Source of the DNA: CAWKDG01 sp963848355
Lineage (GTDB): Bacteria; Actinomycetota; Acidimicrobiia; Acidimicrobiales; UBA8190
Direction of reading: 5' to 3'
Assembly (NCBI GenBank): GCA_963848355.1
Contig: CAWKDG010000012.1
Coordinates: forward strand, 1,364,001-1,428,000
Length of the DNA: 64,000 nt
In this document: positions 10,560 through 18,464 of the stretch, one piece after another
Layout: every line of letters begins with the position of its first letter
Numbering within the stretch: position 1 is the first letter of the stretch
Notes under the pieces: model-generated
What the model was told of the DNA's origin: nothing
What the model saw: only the letters and a program-made list of their open reading frames with translations
Database searches by the model: none
Translations under genes and position numbers: made by a program

Positions 10560-11603
10560 ATGGAATGGGTCGAGACGACGGGGCGGACCGTGGCGGAGGC
10601 GAAGGACGCAGCCCTGGACCAGCTGGGTGTGGACGATTCCGATGCCGAATTCGTGGTGGTGAACGAGCCCCGAGCCGGATTGTTCGGAAGGATGCGCGGT
10701 GAGGCCCGGGTGCGCGCCCGTGTCCGGCCGACGAGTCCGCGTCCCAAGCGCGGTCGGTCACGACGCCCCGCCCAGGAGCAACGGCGCGACGGTGGAGGTC
10801 GAGGCGGATCAGGGCGCAGCGGCCCGCGGGCGACAGCCGTGGCCACGTCCCCTTCCCCCGATGTCGACGGAACCCTGGCGGAGGCGGCGCCCTCCAAGAA
10901 CGGCTCGAGCGGCCAAAGGTCGGCATCCCGCAATCGCCGGCGCGGCTCGCGTGGCGGAGCCGGCCGCACCTCCGCTGGTGCTGCCGAGCGGACGTCGACC
11001 GGATCGAATTCAGGCCGGACCGGGCCCGAGAAAGAACGCCCCCCGCGCGGGGGAAATGGCCCGGGACGGCCCGGCTCAAGCGAGGAGGAGAGTGTGGGCG
11101 AAGTCCTGTCACTGGAAGAGCAAGGGGAGTCGGCGCGGGAATTCATCGAAGGCTTGATCGAGGAAATTGGACTCGAAGCGGCGGTGTCCGTTCGGGTGAT
11201 CGACTCGGAGACCGTTGAGGTCGTTGTCGACGGTCAGGAGCTCGGCATCCTTGTCGGGCGCGGGGGAGCGACGTTGGGAGCCTTGCAGGAGCTGGCCCGG
11301 ACGGTTGTCCAGAGTCGGACCGCCGGACCGACCGAACGGATCCTGGTCGACGTCGCCGGCTACCGGGCCAAGCGGGCCGAGGCCCTGCAGCGCTTTACCC
11401 GGCAGGTGGCCGAGGAGGTCCTGTCCGGTGGCTCCGAACAGGCCCTGGAGCCCATGTTGGCCCCCGACAGGAAGGTCGTACACGACACCGTGGCCGAGCT
11501 CGATGGCGTCCAGACCAGGTCCGAAGGTGAAGAACCGCGCCGGTACGTCGTCATCTCACCCCTGGGTGCCTCGTCCGACTCCGACTCTGACGACGAAGGC
11601 TGA
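10560..11603 (+). CDS. jag: Jag/KhpB RNA-binding protein (Jag-N, KH, R3H)
   Basis: 347 residues. It begins MEWVETTGRTVAEAKDAALD, the Jag-N domain (about 1-50) including GLFGRMRGEARV. A long basic, Gly/Ser-rich linker follows (about 55-175). The KH domain contains GILVGRGGATLGALQELAR and the C-terminal R3H domain has the R-x3-H motif in DRKVVHDTV. KhpB proteins bind RNA and influence cell division and envelope synthesis in Gram-positives. It follows the restored yidC stop by four bases; in the raw sequence it happens to share yidC's first frame with no stop between them. Confidence 0.9.
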   Translation: MEWVETTGRTVAEAKDAALDQLGVDDSDAEFVVVNEPRAGLFGRMRGEARVRARVRPTSPRPKRGRSRRPAQEQRRDGGGRGGSGRSGPRATAVATSPSPDVDGTLAEAAPSKNGSSGQRSASRNRRRGSRGGAGRTSAGAAERTSTGSNSGRTGPEKERPPRGGNGPGRPGSSEEESVGEVLSLEEQGESAREFIEGLIEEIGLEAAVSVRVIDSETVEVVVDGQELGILVGRGGATLGALQELARTVVQSRTAGPTERILVDVAGYRAKRAEALQRFTRQVAEEVLSGGSEQALEPMLAPDRKVVHDTVAELDGVQTRSEGEEPRRYVVISPLGASSDSDSDDEG

Positions 11604-11656
11604 CAAGAGGCGCCGATCGCTCGGAGGTCTCGGCCGTCGGCCGGGGGCCTGGTTCG

Positions 11657-12349
11657 GTGAGTTCGCTGCCGCCGGGTGCGTCCCTACCCCTGCCCCGATC
11701 GCTCATCGAGGCCCTTGGTCAGGCACGCACGTGGGGCTTCCTCGGGGACGGTCCGCTCGACGTCCAGGTGGCCCATGCCGAAGGGTTCGCTGACGCCGCT
11801 GACGGGACCGTGCTCCCCGGGCCCTGGATGGACCTGGGATCGGGTGGGGGAATACCGGGACTGGTCCTGGCCCACCGGTGGCCGGACCGTGACGCCGTCC
11901 TGCTGGACAGCAGTGAACGCCGGACCCGCTTCCTGGCCCAGGTGGTCGACGAGCAGGGATGGGGATCAAGGGTGCGAGTGGTGACGGACAGGGCCGAGGT
12001 GGCCGGCCGGTCAGAGGACCTCCGGGGGGCCTTCTCCCTCGTGGTGGCCCGGTCCTTCGGATCTCCGCCCGTGACGGTCGAATGTGCGGCGCCCTTTCTC
12101 CGGCAGGGCGGCATCCTGATCGTGTCGGAACCACCGGTCTCCTCGTCGGTCGATGACGGTGCCGGGGCTCGGTGGCCCGAGAAAGGGCTGGCCAGCGTCG
12201 GTCTCGAGCGCCTGTCCGTGTGGCACGGTGCCTTCGGCTACCAGTTGATGCGCCAGGAGACCCCCTGCCCCGATCGCTTCCCGCGCCGGGTGGGCGTGCC
12301 CGCCAAACGCCCCCTCTATCGAGTGGGAGACGGGTTCCCGCCGGGATGA
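11657..12349 (+). CDS. rsmG: 16S rRNA m7G methyltransferase RsmG (GidB)
   Basis: 230 residues, SAM-dependent N7 methylation of a guanine in the 16S decoding region (E. coli G527). Motif I is WMDLGSGGGIPGLVLAHRWPD; an acidic motif II (LLDSSERRTRFL) and the later FSLVVARSFGSPP block match the GidB fold. It starts at GTG 53 bases after jag. Position between jag and parA matches other actinobacteria. The tail after about residue 200 is basic and not conserved in my reading. Confidence 0.92.
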   Translation: MSSLPPGASLPLPRSLIEALGQARTWGFLGDGPLDVQVAHAEGFADAADGTVLPGPWMDLGSGGGIPGLVLAHRWPDRDAVLLDSSERRTRFLAQVVDEQGWGSRVRVVTDRAEVAGRSEDLRGAFSLVVARSFGSPPVTVECAAPFLRQGGILIVSEPPVSSSVDDGAGARWPEKGLASVGLERLSVWHGAFGYQLMRQETPCPDRFPRRVGVPAKRPLYRVGDGFPPG

Positions 12350-12365
12350 GAGGGGCGGACCCTGA

Positions 12366-12381
12366 TGTTTCACGTGAAACA
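12366..12381. promoter_or_regulatory. parS: parS centromere site 1
   Basis: TGTTTCACGTGAAACA, a perfect match to the 16-bp bacterial parS palindrome bound by ParB. It lies just past the rsmG stop and before parA. Confidence 0.97.
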
Positions 12382-12436
12382 CGCAATCCGCCGAGAGCAG
12401 GGCGGAGCATTCGGGGCCCCGCATCCCTCCAGGGAA

Positions 12437-12452
12437 CGTTTCACGTGAAACA
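12437..12452. promoter_or_regulatory. parS: parS centromere site 2
   Basis: CGTTTCACGTGAAACA, one mismatch (first base) from the consensus parS and 71 bases after site 1. The two sites lie upstream of parAB, so ParB bound here may also affect parAB transcription. Confidence 0.95.
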
Positions 12453-12536
12453 AACGTAGGAAAGACGCTCGTAAAGCTTGACCCGGGGTGTGGGGATGGG
12501 AAGGATGGGGCCCGTGAATCCGAACCATCTGCAGAG

Positions 12537-13622
12537 TTGACGGTGCGCGTCCGTATCAGAGGTCGAGATCATCGCCCCCACCAGGGCGAATCCCCCCAGG
12601 TACGCGGTGACGGTGCCGTCGAGGAGCCCCCGTCGACGGAGACGGTGTCAACCGAGACCGTGGCGGACGAAACGCTCGAAAGGCCCAGCGAAGAACCCCC
12701 CGACGACGAGCACGTCGCCGAGCTGGAGGAGGTGGAGGACGCCCCGATCTCGGAATCCCAGGCCGAGGACCCCCCCCTGGCCCGCCCGGCGAGAGATCCG
12801 ATCGGCCTGGTGACCGAGGAGGACGTGGTGGAGGCGGGCGACTACGTCCCCCGTCCCGTTCCCCGGATCCTGGCCGTGGCCAATCAGAAGGGCGGGGTCG
12901 GGAAGACGACCACGGCCGTCAATCTCGGCGCCGCCCTGGCCGAGTTGGGTTTTCGGGTCCTGGTGGTCGACCTCGACCCGCAGGGCAATGCGACGACCGG
13001 CTTGGGCATCGACGCCCGGTCCTTCGAGCTCTCGATGTACGACGTCCTGATGAGGGACGTGTCCCTGGAGGATGCGGTCGAACCGACGAGCATGAAGAAT
13101 CTGTTCGTGGCGCCGGCGACGATCGATCTGGCCGGGGCGGAGATCGAGCTCGTGCCCAGCTTCAGCCGGGAGTTGAAGCTGCGCCGGGCCCTCGAAGCCG
13201 TGGCGGGTGATTTCGAGTTCATCCTGATCGACTGTCCCCCATCGCTCGGCCTCATCACGGTGAACGGTCTTGCCGCGGCCGACGAGGTCCTCGTACCGAT
13301 CCAGTGCGAGTACTACGCCCTCGAGGGTCTCGGACAGCTGCTGCGCAATGTCCACCTGGTCCAGGCCAACCTGAACGAGAAGCTCGAAGTCTCGACCATC
13401 GTTCTCACCATGTACGACGCCCGAACGAAACTGGCCGAGCAGGTGGCTGACGAGGTCAGGACGCATTTCGGTAACAAGGTGTGTCGGAATGTCATACCGC
13501 GGACGGTGCGCATCTCGGAGGCCCCTTCGTTCGGGCAACCGATCACGGTCTTCGATCCGACATCTCGTGGGGCGATCGCCTACCGGGAACTAGCCAAGGA
13601 GGTCAGCGGTGGCGCGTCGTAG
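12537..13622 (+). CDS. parA: Chromosome partitioning ATPase ParA (Soj)
   Basis: 361 residues. Deviant Walker A ANQKGGVGKTTTAVNLGAAL near residue 114, Walker A' VVDLDPQGNATTGLG, and Walker B FILIDCPPSLGLITVNGL mark it as a ParA/MinD ATPase that drives segregation together with ParB-parS. An unusual acidic N-terminal extension of about 108 residues, rich in Glu, Asp, Pro and Thr, precedes the ATPase domain. The start is uncertain: TTG at 12537 or GTG at 12543; a stop lies immediately upstream in this frame. Its end overlaps parB by 14 bases. Confidence 0.95.
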   Translation: MTVRVRIRGRDHRPHQGESPQVRGDGAVEEPPSTETVSTETVADETLERPSEEPPDDEHVAELEEVEDAPISESQAEDPPLARPARDPIGLVTEEDVVEAGDYVPRPVPRILAVANQKGGVGKTTTAVNLGAALAELGFRVLVVDLDPQGNATTGLGIDARSFELSMYDVLMRDVSLEDAVEPTSMKNLFVAPATIDLAGAEIELVPSFSRELKLRRALEAVAGDFEFILIDCPPSLGLITVNGLAAADEVLVPIQCEYYALEGLGQLLRNVHLVQANLNEKLEVSTIVLTMYDARTKLAEQVADEVRTHFGNKVCRNVIPRTVRISEAPSFGQPITVFDPTSRGAIAYRELAKEVSGGAS

Positions 13623-14577
13623 CGGATTGGGGAAGGGCCTTGGCGCGCTGATCCCGGCGGAGGTGGCCCGCGACCGCAGCTCGACCCTGCGCGAGATCTC
13701 GATCTCGAGCATCCGGCCCAACCCGCTACAGCCCCGGACTCGGTTCGACGAGGAGGCGATGACATCGCTGGCGTCCTCCATCCGCGAGGTGGGGGTTCTG
13801 CAGCCCGTCCTCGTCCGCGAAGCCGGTGAGGACGATTACGAGCTGATCGCCGGAGAACGACGGTGGCGGGCGGCGCGCCGAGCGGGATTGCAGACGATGC
13901 CCGTTCTGGTGCAGACCGTGTCCGACGTCCACAGTCTCGAACAGGCGCTGGTGGAGAACCTCCACCGGGAGGACCTCAACGCCCTGGAGGAAGCGGCCGC
14001 CTTCCAGCAGCTCGTCGACGAGTTCGACTACACCCACGAACAGGTCGCGGCGCGGGTGGGGAAGAGTCGGACGACCGTCACCAACACCCTGCGCCTCCTT
14101 CAGCTGCCCGCCGGTGTCCAGCGGGCGTTGGCCGACGGCACCATCAGTGCCGGACACGCCCGCGCCCTTCTGGGGACGCCGGATCGAACCTTCCAGGAGG
14201 ATCTGGCCAAACGGGCCGTGTCCGAGGGCCTGACCGTCCGCGCCGTCGAGGAATCGATCCGCCGTCACATCCAGGGGGCGGCGGAACCCGATCCGCCCGA
14301 TTCGACCAACGGGGCGGTCCAGCCGCCGCCCGGGCCGGTCGGGCGTGCGCAAGGAGCGAAGGTCGAAGACGGCGCGGACCCCGGAACGCGTCGTCGCCTT
14401 CCCGCCCCGGGGGTCCTCGAACTCGAGGACCTCCTCTCCAACCACCTCAACACGCGCGTCAAGGTTGACATGGGGGCCAAACGGGGTCGGGTGCTCGTCG
14501 AATTCGCCACGCTCGAGGACCTCGAACGCATCTACAAGCTCATGGTGGGCGGAGGAGCACTGCCCCCTACAGTCTGA
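13609..14577 (+). CDS. parB: Chromosome partitioning protein ParB (Spo0J)
   Basis: 322 residues, GTG start inside the parA end. N-terminal SGLGKGLGALIP is typical of chromosomal ParB. The CTP-binding/ParB-Srx domain follows with GERRWRAARRAGL and ENLHREDLNALEEA, then a helix-turn-helix (THEQVAARVGKSRTTVTNTLRLL). A Pro/Gly-rich linker (about 225-265) leads to a C-terminal dimerisation region (LEDLLSNHLNTRVKV). It binds the two parS sites 1.2 kb upstream. Confidence 0.97.
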   Translation: MARRSGLGKGLGALIPAEVARDRSSTLREISISSIRPNPLQPRTRFDEEAMTSLASSIREVGVLQPVLVREAGEDDYELIAGERRWRAARRAGLQTMPVLVQTVSDVHSLEQALVENLHREDLNALEEAAAFQQLVDEFDYTHEQVAARVGKSRTTVTNTLRLLQLPAGVQRALADGTISAGHARALLGTPDRTFQEDLAKRAVSEGLTVRAVEESIRRHIQGAAEPDPPDSTNGAVQPPPGPVGRAQGAKVEDGADPGTRRRLPAPGVLELEDLLSNHLNTRVKVDMGAKRGRVLVEFATLEDLERIYKLMVGGGALPPTV

Positions 14578-14752
14578 CCTGATAGTGACTCACAGTGAGA
14601 TGATGACGGAAATGTGCCTGGGTCGAAGCCTCAAAGAAACCCGGAGAGTGGGAATCTAACTCTCGATGGTATGTGCAGTGTCATCCACAACCTGTGCATG
14701 AGGCTGTGGACAGTCGACTGTCACAGGGTGCGACCCTCGACATGAGGATCGC
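14578..14752. promoter_or_regulatory. Convergent spacer with DnaA-box-like repeats and palindrome
   Basis: This 175-base spacer between convergent parB and cwlM holds TCATCCACA (14681-14689) and, on the other strand, TGTGGACAG (14705-14713). It also has the 14-bp perfect palindrome GACAGTCGACTGTC (14709-14722) and a CTCACaGTGAG inverted repeat near 14591. No gene is visible. The palindromes could serve as bidirectional terminators or protein-binding sites; the sequence alone does not decide. Confidence 0.4.
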
Positions 14753-15748
14753 TCAGTCGACGGGAGTGACGGCCCAGACGGTGAGAGCCTCGACGATGGC
14801 GTGGGCCAGGGCCCCGGCGCGTTCCACCACGATTGCCGGTGGGCCGACCTCACAGATCACGGCCGGCATCCGTGTCTCGCGCAGCACAGGCAGCGACATG
14901 CCCTGGATGCCGTCGGCAGGGATCCCGAGGGCGTCGGCGGCGAGCGTCTGCAGCAACTCGGCCAGGCGGCGACCGCCGGCTGATTCGTAGCTGTAACCGC
15001 GGTAGTACGAGGCGGAGCAGTGGGTCCGGTCGGGGTCCAGGCGCAGCCCCACGTACGCCTCGACGTCGGCGGCGTTGGCCGCCGCCGCCTGCAGCGAGCC
15101 GTCGGGATGGAGCAGGGGGACGACCTCGGCGCCGGTGGCCGCCAGGTGACGGCGTACGGCGGTGACGAGCACGTCGAGACCGCCCTCCTCCCCGATGGCC
15201 AGGCGCCGGCCGAGCAGCGTGCGCGGCGCCTGCCGGAGTCGTTCGCGGTCGCGCACCGTGCTCACCAGTTCGGGCTCGGCGTGACGGGGCATCACCCGTT
15301 TGAGCTCACGTAACGTCGATGCGCCCAGGATGCCGTCGACGGGGAGGCTGAGGTTGCGTTGGAGGTCGGCCAGGGCCGCCGAGGTGAGCCGGCCGAAGAT
15401 GCCGTCGACGCGACCCGTGTCGAAACCGAGAGCCGACAGACGTTGTTGCAGGTCAGCCACGTCGTCGCCCCGGAACATCGGTGCGTGCAGGTACAGGAAC
15501 CGGTCCCCCAGGCGGAAGCCGGCCTCGACCAGGGCCCCCCACGTCTGTTGACCGCAGACCCCGTCGACGCGCAGGCCCCGCCGATGTTGGAAGGCCTCCA
15601 CCGCCGCGGCCGTCCCCACGCCGAAGAGCCCGTCGGGGTCGGGCGGGCAGGCCAGACCCACCCCTCCCAGGCGGTACTGCAGATCGGCGACGGCCGCCCC
15701 CCTGTCACCCGTTCGTAAGGGAAGGACGGACGCCGGGGTTACAGGTAT
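14753..15748 (-). CDS. cwlM: CwlM-like peptidoglycan regulator, amidase fold, likely inactive
   Basis: Two N-terminal peptidoglycan-binding repeats (VLPLRTGDRGAAVADLQYRL and APMFRGDDVADLQQRLSALG) are followed by an Amidase_3-type domain. The gene sits downstream of trxB-trxA as cwlM does in mycobacteria, where CwlM is a catalytically dead regulator of MurA. Here too the zinc-ligand signature DPGHGG is replaced by AIGEEGG, and the SxHxN segment is replaced by LRLDPDRTHCSAS, so hydrolysis is unlikely. The start is unresolved: the first repeat begins right at the trxA stop and no ATG or GTG lies in frame there; only ATA/CCT-type codons overlap trxA. A non-canonical start or a local indel is possible. 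Confidence 0.82.
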   Translation of the reverse strand: MPVTPASVLPLRTGDRGAAVADLQYRLGGVGLACPPDPDGLFGVGTAAAVEAFQHRRGLRVDGVCGQQTWGALVEAGFRLGDRFLYLHAPMFRGDDVADLQQRLSALGFDTGRVDGIFGRLTSAALADLQRNLSLPVDGILGASTLRELKRVMPRHAEPELVSTVRDRERLRQAPRTLLGRRLAIGEEGGLDVLVTAVRRHLAATGAEVVPLLHPDGSLQAAAANAADVEAYVGLRLDPDRTHCSASYYRGYSYESAGGRRLAELLQTLAADALGIPADGIQGMSLPVLRETRMPAVICEVGPPAIVVERAGALAHAIVEALTVWAVTPVD

Positions 15749-16065
15749 GCCTGCAGCTCCTGCAGGAGCTGGGCCTTGCCCCGGGCTCCCACGATCCGCA
15801 CCTGCGGCTCCCCGTCCTTGAACAGGATCATGGTCGGGATACTCATCACCTCGTACCGGCGCGTCACGTCCAGGTTGTCGTCGATGTTGAGCTTGGCGAT
15901 CCCGATCTTCCCCTTCTGCTCCCCGAGGATCTCCTCGAGGACGGGGGCGATCATCTTGCACGGACCACACCACTCGGCCCAGAAGTCCACCAGGACGGGC
16001 GTATCGGCCGACTTGACATGCTCGTCAAACGTAGCGTCGCTCAGTGTTGCGATCCCCTCGCTCAT
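15739..16065 (-). CDS. trxA: Thioredoxin
   Basis: 108-residue thioredoxin: active site FWAEWCGPCKMIAPVLEEI near residue 32 and the conserved cis-Pro loop MSIPTMILFKDG. ATG at 16065 with GGAAGGAG nine bases upstream. It reduces cytoplasmic disulfides and is itself reduced by TrxB, encoded 163 bases upstream on the same strand. The spacer to trxB holds no gene. Confidence 0.97.
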   Translation of the reverse strand: MSEGIATLSDATFDEHVKSADTPVLVDFWAEWCGPCKMIAPVLEEILGEQKGKIGIAKLNIDDNLDVTRRYEVMSIPTMILFKDGEPQVRIVGARGKAQLLQELQAYL

Positions 16066-16228
16066 CCCATTGCTCCTTCCGCTGCGTGCCTCGTGGGCAC
16101 GCATGTCGAACAGACGTGTAACCCCGAGCCGGGGGGTCGCATTCCGGGAACGTCCATCTTCTGCCCCCCGACCTCCGACCCGGCGCCCCGGTGGGCCCGG
16201 TGCCCTGCGTGGAACGCCGGTGGTCGGC

Positions 16229-17191
16229 TCAGGCGTGGCCCACGGCATCGAGCCAGCGCTCGGCGTCGATGGCGGCCATGCACCCGGAACCGGCGGCGGT
16301 AACGGCCTGCCGGTACACGTGGTCCTGGACGTCACCGCACACGAAGACGCCCTCGATGTTGGTGCGCGAACCGGACGTGGTGCGGATGTACCCGGCCTCG
16401 TCCACGTCGAGCTGGCCAGCGAAGATGCCACTGTTGGGCACGTGCCCGATGGCCACGAACACGCCGGACAGGGAGAGCTCGTCGTCCTCACCGGTGACCG
16501 TGTTGTGCAGTGAGAGCCCCGAGACCTTCCCGTCGCCCAGGACCTCGTTGACGGTGGTATCCCAGCGGAAGACGATCTTGTCGTTGGCGAAGGCCCGGTC
16601 CTGCATGATCTTCGAGGCCCGCAGCTCCTTACGCCGGTGGATGACGGTGACCGTGTCGGCGAAACGCGTGAGGAAGAGGGCCTCTTCGAGCGCCGAATCG
16701 CCGCCGCCGATGACGGCGATCTCCTGACCACGGAAGAAGAACCCGTCGCAGGTGGCGCACGTGGAGAGTCCGTGGCCGAGCAGGCGGCTCTCGCCGGGCA
16801 CGTCGAGCATGAGTGACCGGGCTCCGGTGGCCACGATCAGGGCCCGGGCCGACACGTCGGCTTCGGCTCCGGCGTCACTGTCGGTCCACACCCGGAACGG
16901 GCGCGTCGACAGGTCGACCTTGGTCGCCTTGCGCGTGACGAAGGTGGCACCGAAACGACCCGCCTGGTCGCGGAAGCGCTCCATGAGCTCGGGACCCATG
17001 ATGCCGTCGACGAAACCGGGGTAGTTCTCGACGTCGGTCGTGAGCATCAGTTGCCCACCGGGCTGATCGCTGGTGGAGGAGGGCTCACCCTCGATGACCA
17101 GGGGTTTCAGGTTGGCTCGAGCCGTGTAGATCGACGCCGTGAGCCCGGCCGGCCCCGACCCGAGGATGACGACGTCGTGGGTCTCGGGCAC
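16229..17191 (-). CDS. trxB: Thioredoxin-disulfide reductase
   Basis: 320-residue FAD/NADPH flavoprotein. FAD-binding ILGSGPAGLTASIYTARA at the N-terminus, redox-active CATCDG near residue 145, NADPH-binding VIGGGDSALEEALFL, and the C-terminal FAD signature GVFVCGDVQDHVYRQAVTAAG are all present. I take GTG at 17191 (VPETHDVVILGSGPAG), which matches the usual family N-terminus; GTG at 17236 would add 15 residues overlapping the preceding gene. Confidence 0.97.
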   Translation of the reverse strand: MPETHDVVILGSGPAGLTASIYTARANLKPLVIEGEPSSTSDQPGGQLMLTTDVENYPGFVDGIMGPELMERFRDQAGRFGATFVTRKATKVDLSTRPFRVWTDSDAGAEADVSARALIVATGARSLMLDVPGESRLLGHGLSTCATCDGFFFRGQEIAVIGGGDSALEEALFLTRFADTVTVIHRRKELRASKIMQDRAFANDKIVFRWDTTVNEVLGDGKVSGLSLHNTVTGEDDELSLSGVFVAIGHVPNSGIFAGQLDVDEAGYIRTTSGSRTNIEGVFVCGDVQDHVYRQAVTAAGSGCMAAIDAERWLDAVGHA

Positions 17192-17193
17192 GG

Positions 17194-17538
17194 TCAGGAC
17201 GTCCCCGCGCGACCCCGGGACCGGCGTCTCGTCCACAGCACCAGCCCGCCGACCGTCAGGAGCCCGCCGACGAGGACGTCCGACGCCCAGACGCGGCCGC
17301 GGAAGGCGTAGACGTCGAGAAGACGGATGGCGGCGATGGAGAGCAGGACGCTCAGTATCAGCGCCATGGTGGCGATGATGATGCCGAAGACGAGGGCCCG
17401 GGTGACGAGCACCAGCGGGCGGATGACGCGGTCGTGGACGGCGGTGACGGTGTCCTCGACCGTGTCGATGACCCGCGCCTGCCACTGCGCCCCGGCATCG
17501 CCGGGACCGCTCGAGGCCCCGGTACCCTGCTCATTCAT
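17194..17538 (-). CDS. Small membrane protein, unknown function
   Basis: 114 residues from ATG 17538. A polar N-terminus of about 35 residues is followed by two hydrophobic segments, one around 45-70 (VTRALVFGIIIATMALILS) and one around 85-103 (DVLVGGLLTVGGLVLW), then a basic tail. The stop lies two bases before the trxB start, so the two are probably co-transcribed. I do not recognise the family. Phage-holin-like topology was considered but nothing specific supports it. Confidence 0.7.
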   Translation of the reverse strand: MNEQGTGASSGPGDAGAQWQARVIDTVEDTVTAVHDRVIRPLVLVTRALVFGIIIATMALILSVLLSIAAIRLLDVYAFRGRVWASDVLVGGLLTVGGLVLWTRRRSRGRAGTS

Positions 17539-17575
17539 GCGCCCGAGACTAGTCGGGCGCCGCGATAGGGCCTGC

Positions 17576-18418
17576 TCAGCGTGCGAGTTGGTAGCACACC
17601 CCGACGGTTCCCGGGCCGGCGTGGGCACCGATGACCGGACCCAGGTCGCTCATGACCGTCTCGTGCTCGGGGTGGGCATTCTCGAGCAGCGCCATCAGCT
17701 CGTCGATGTCCCGGGCCACACCGTTGGCCACGGCCAGCCTCTCGAGGGGCCCCGACTCGAGCGCCTTCGCGGCCAGGTACTGAAGGGCGCGGGACCGGGT
17801 GCGCTGCTTGGACTCCACCTCGACCACCCCGTCGCGCACCTCGATGACAGGTTTGATCGAGAGCAGCGATCCCATGAGGTGGGCGGCGCCCCCGATACGT
17901 CCACCCTTCTTCAGGAAGTCCAGGCTCCCGAGGACGCCGTAGACGTGGGTGCGACTCCTCAGGGACTCGACCTCGGCCACGATCTCGTCGAGGCCGCTTC
18001 CGTTTTGCGCCATCTCCGCCGCGGCCAGAGCGAGCAGGCCTTCTCCCATGGTCACGGTCAACGAGTCGACCACCCGGACGGGCATGGACACGGGAAGATC
18101 GGCCGCCGCCGTGGTCGCTGCCTGGAAGGTGGCCGACAGACCCGAGGACAACGTGATGCACACGACCCCGTCACAGCCGGCCGCGGCGGCGTCCAGGTAG
18201 GCCTGGCGGAAGGCGCCGGGAGACGGGGCCGCCGTCTCGGGCATGTCGGGTCCTGTGATCACCCGGTCCCAGAACTCTTTGATGGACAGCTCGTCGCGGT
18301 CGATCAGCTCCTCGGCGCCGAAGCGGATGGACAACGGCACGACCCGTACACCGTGTTCGTCGGCCATCGACGGGGTCAGGTCGCAGGCGCTGTCGGTGAC
18401 CACCTGGACTGCGGCCAT
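17576..18418 (-). CDS. DegV family fatty-acid-binding protein
   Basis: 280 residues. The opening VVTDSACDLTPSMADEHGVRVVPLSI is the DegV signature, the phosphate/carboxylate-binding region follows (ITGPDMPETAAPSPGAF), and GSLDFLKKGGRIGGAAHLMGSLLSIKPV is the conserved central block. DegV/FakB proteins bind fatty acids, in Firmicutes presenting them to the FakA kinase; no kinase is nearby here. ATG 18418 is preceded by GGAGGGAGG. Confidence 0.92.
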   Translation of the reverse strand: MAAVQVVTDSACDLTPSMADEHGVRVVPLSIRFGAEELIDRDELSIKEFWDRVITGPDMPETAAPSPGAFRQAYLDAAAAGCDGVVCITLSSGLSATFQAATTAAADLPVSMPVRVVDSLTVTMGEGLLALAAAEMAQNGSGLDEIVAEVESLRSRTHVYGVLGSLDFLKKGGRIGGAAHLMGSLLSIKPVIEVRDGVVEVESKQRTRSRALQYLAAKALESGPLERLAVANGVARDIDELMALLENAHPEHETVMSDLGPVIGAHAGPGTVGVCYQLAR

Positions 18419-18464
18419 CGGCCTCCCTCCGTTGTGGCGCCGAGCCGGTGGCGGCGACGCGTGC

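Noticed and set aside
9135..11603. Single 822-residue frame covering yidD end, yidC and jag
   Set aside because: The middle part is Arg/Pro-rich nonsense and the genuine YidC tail and stop are in another frame; read as a frameshift artefact, though noted as a finding.
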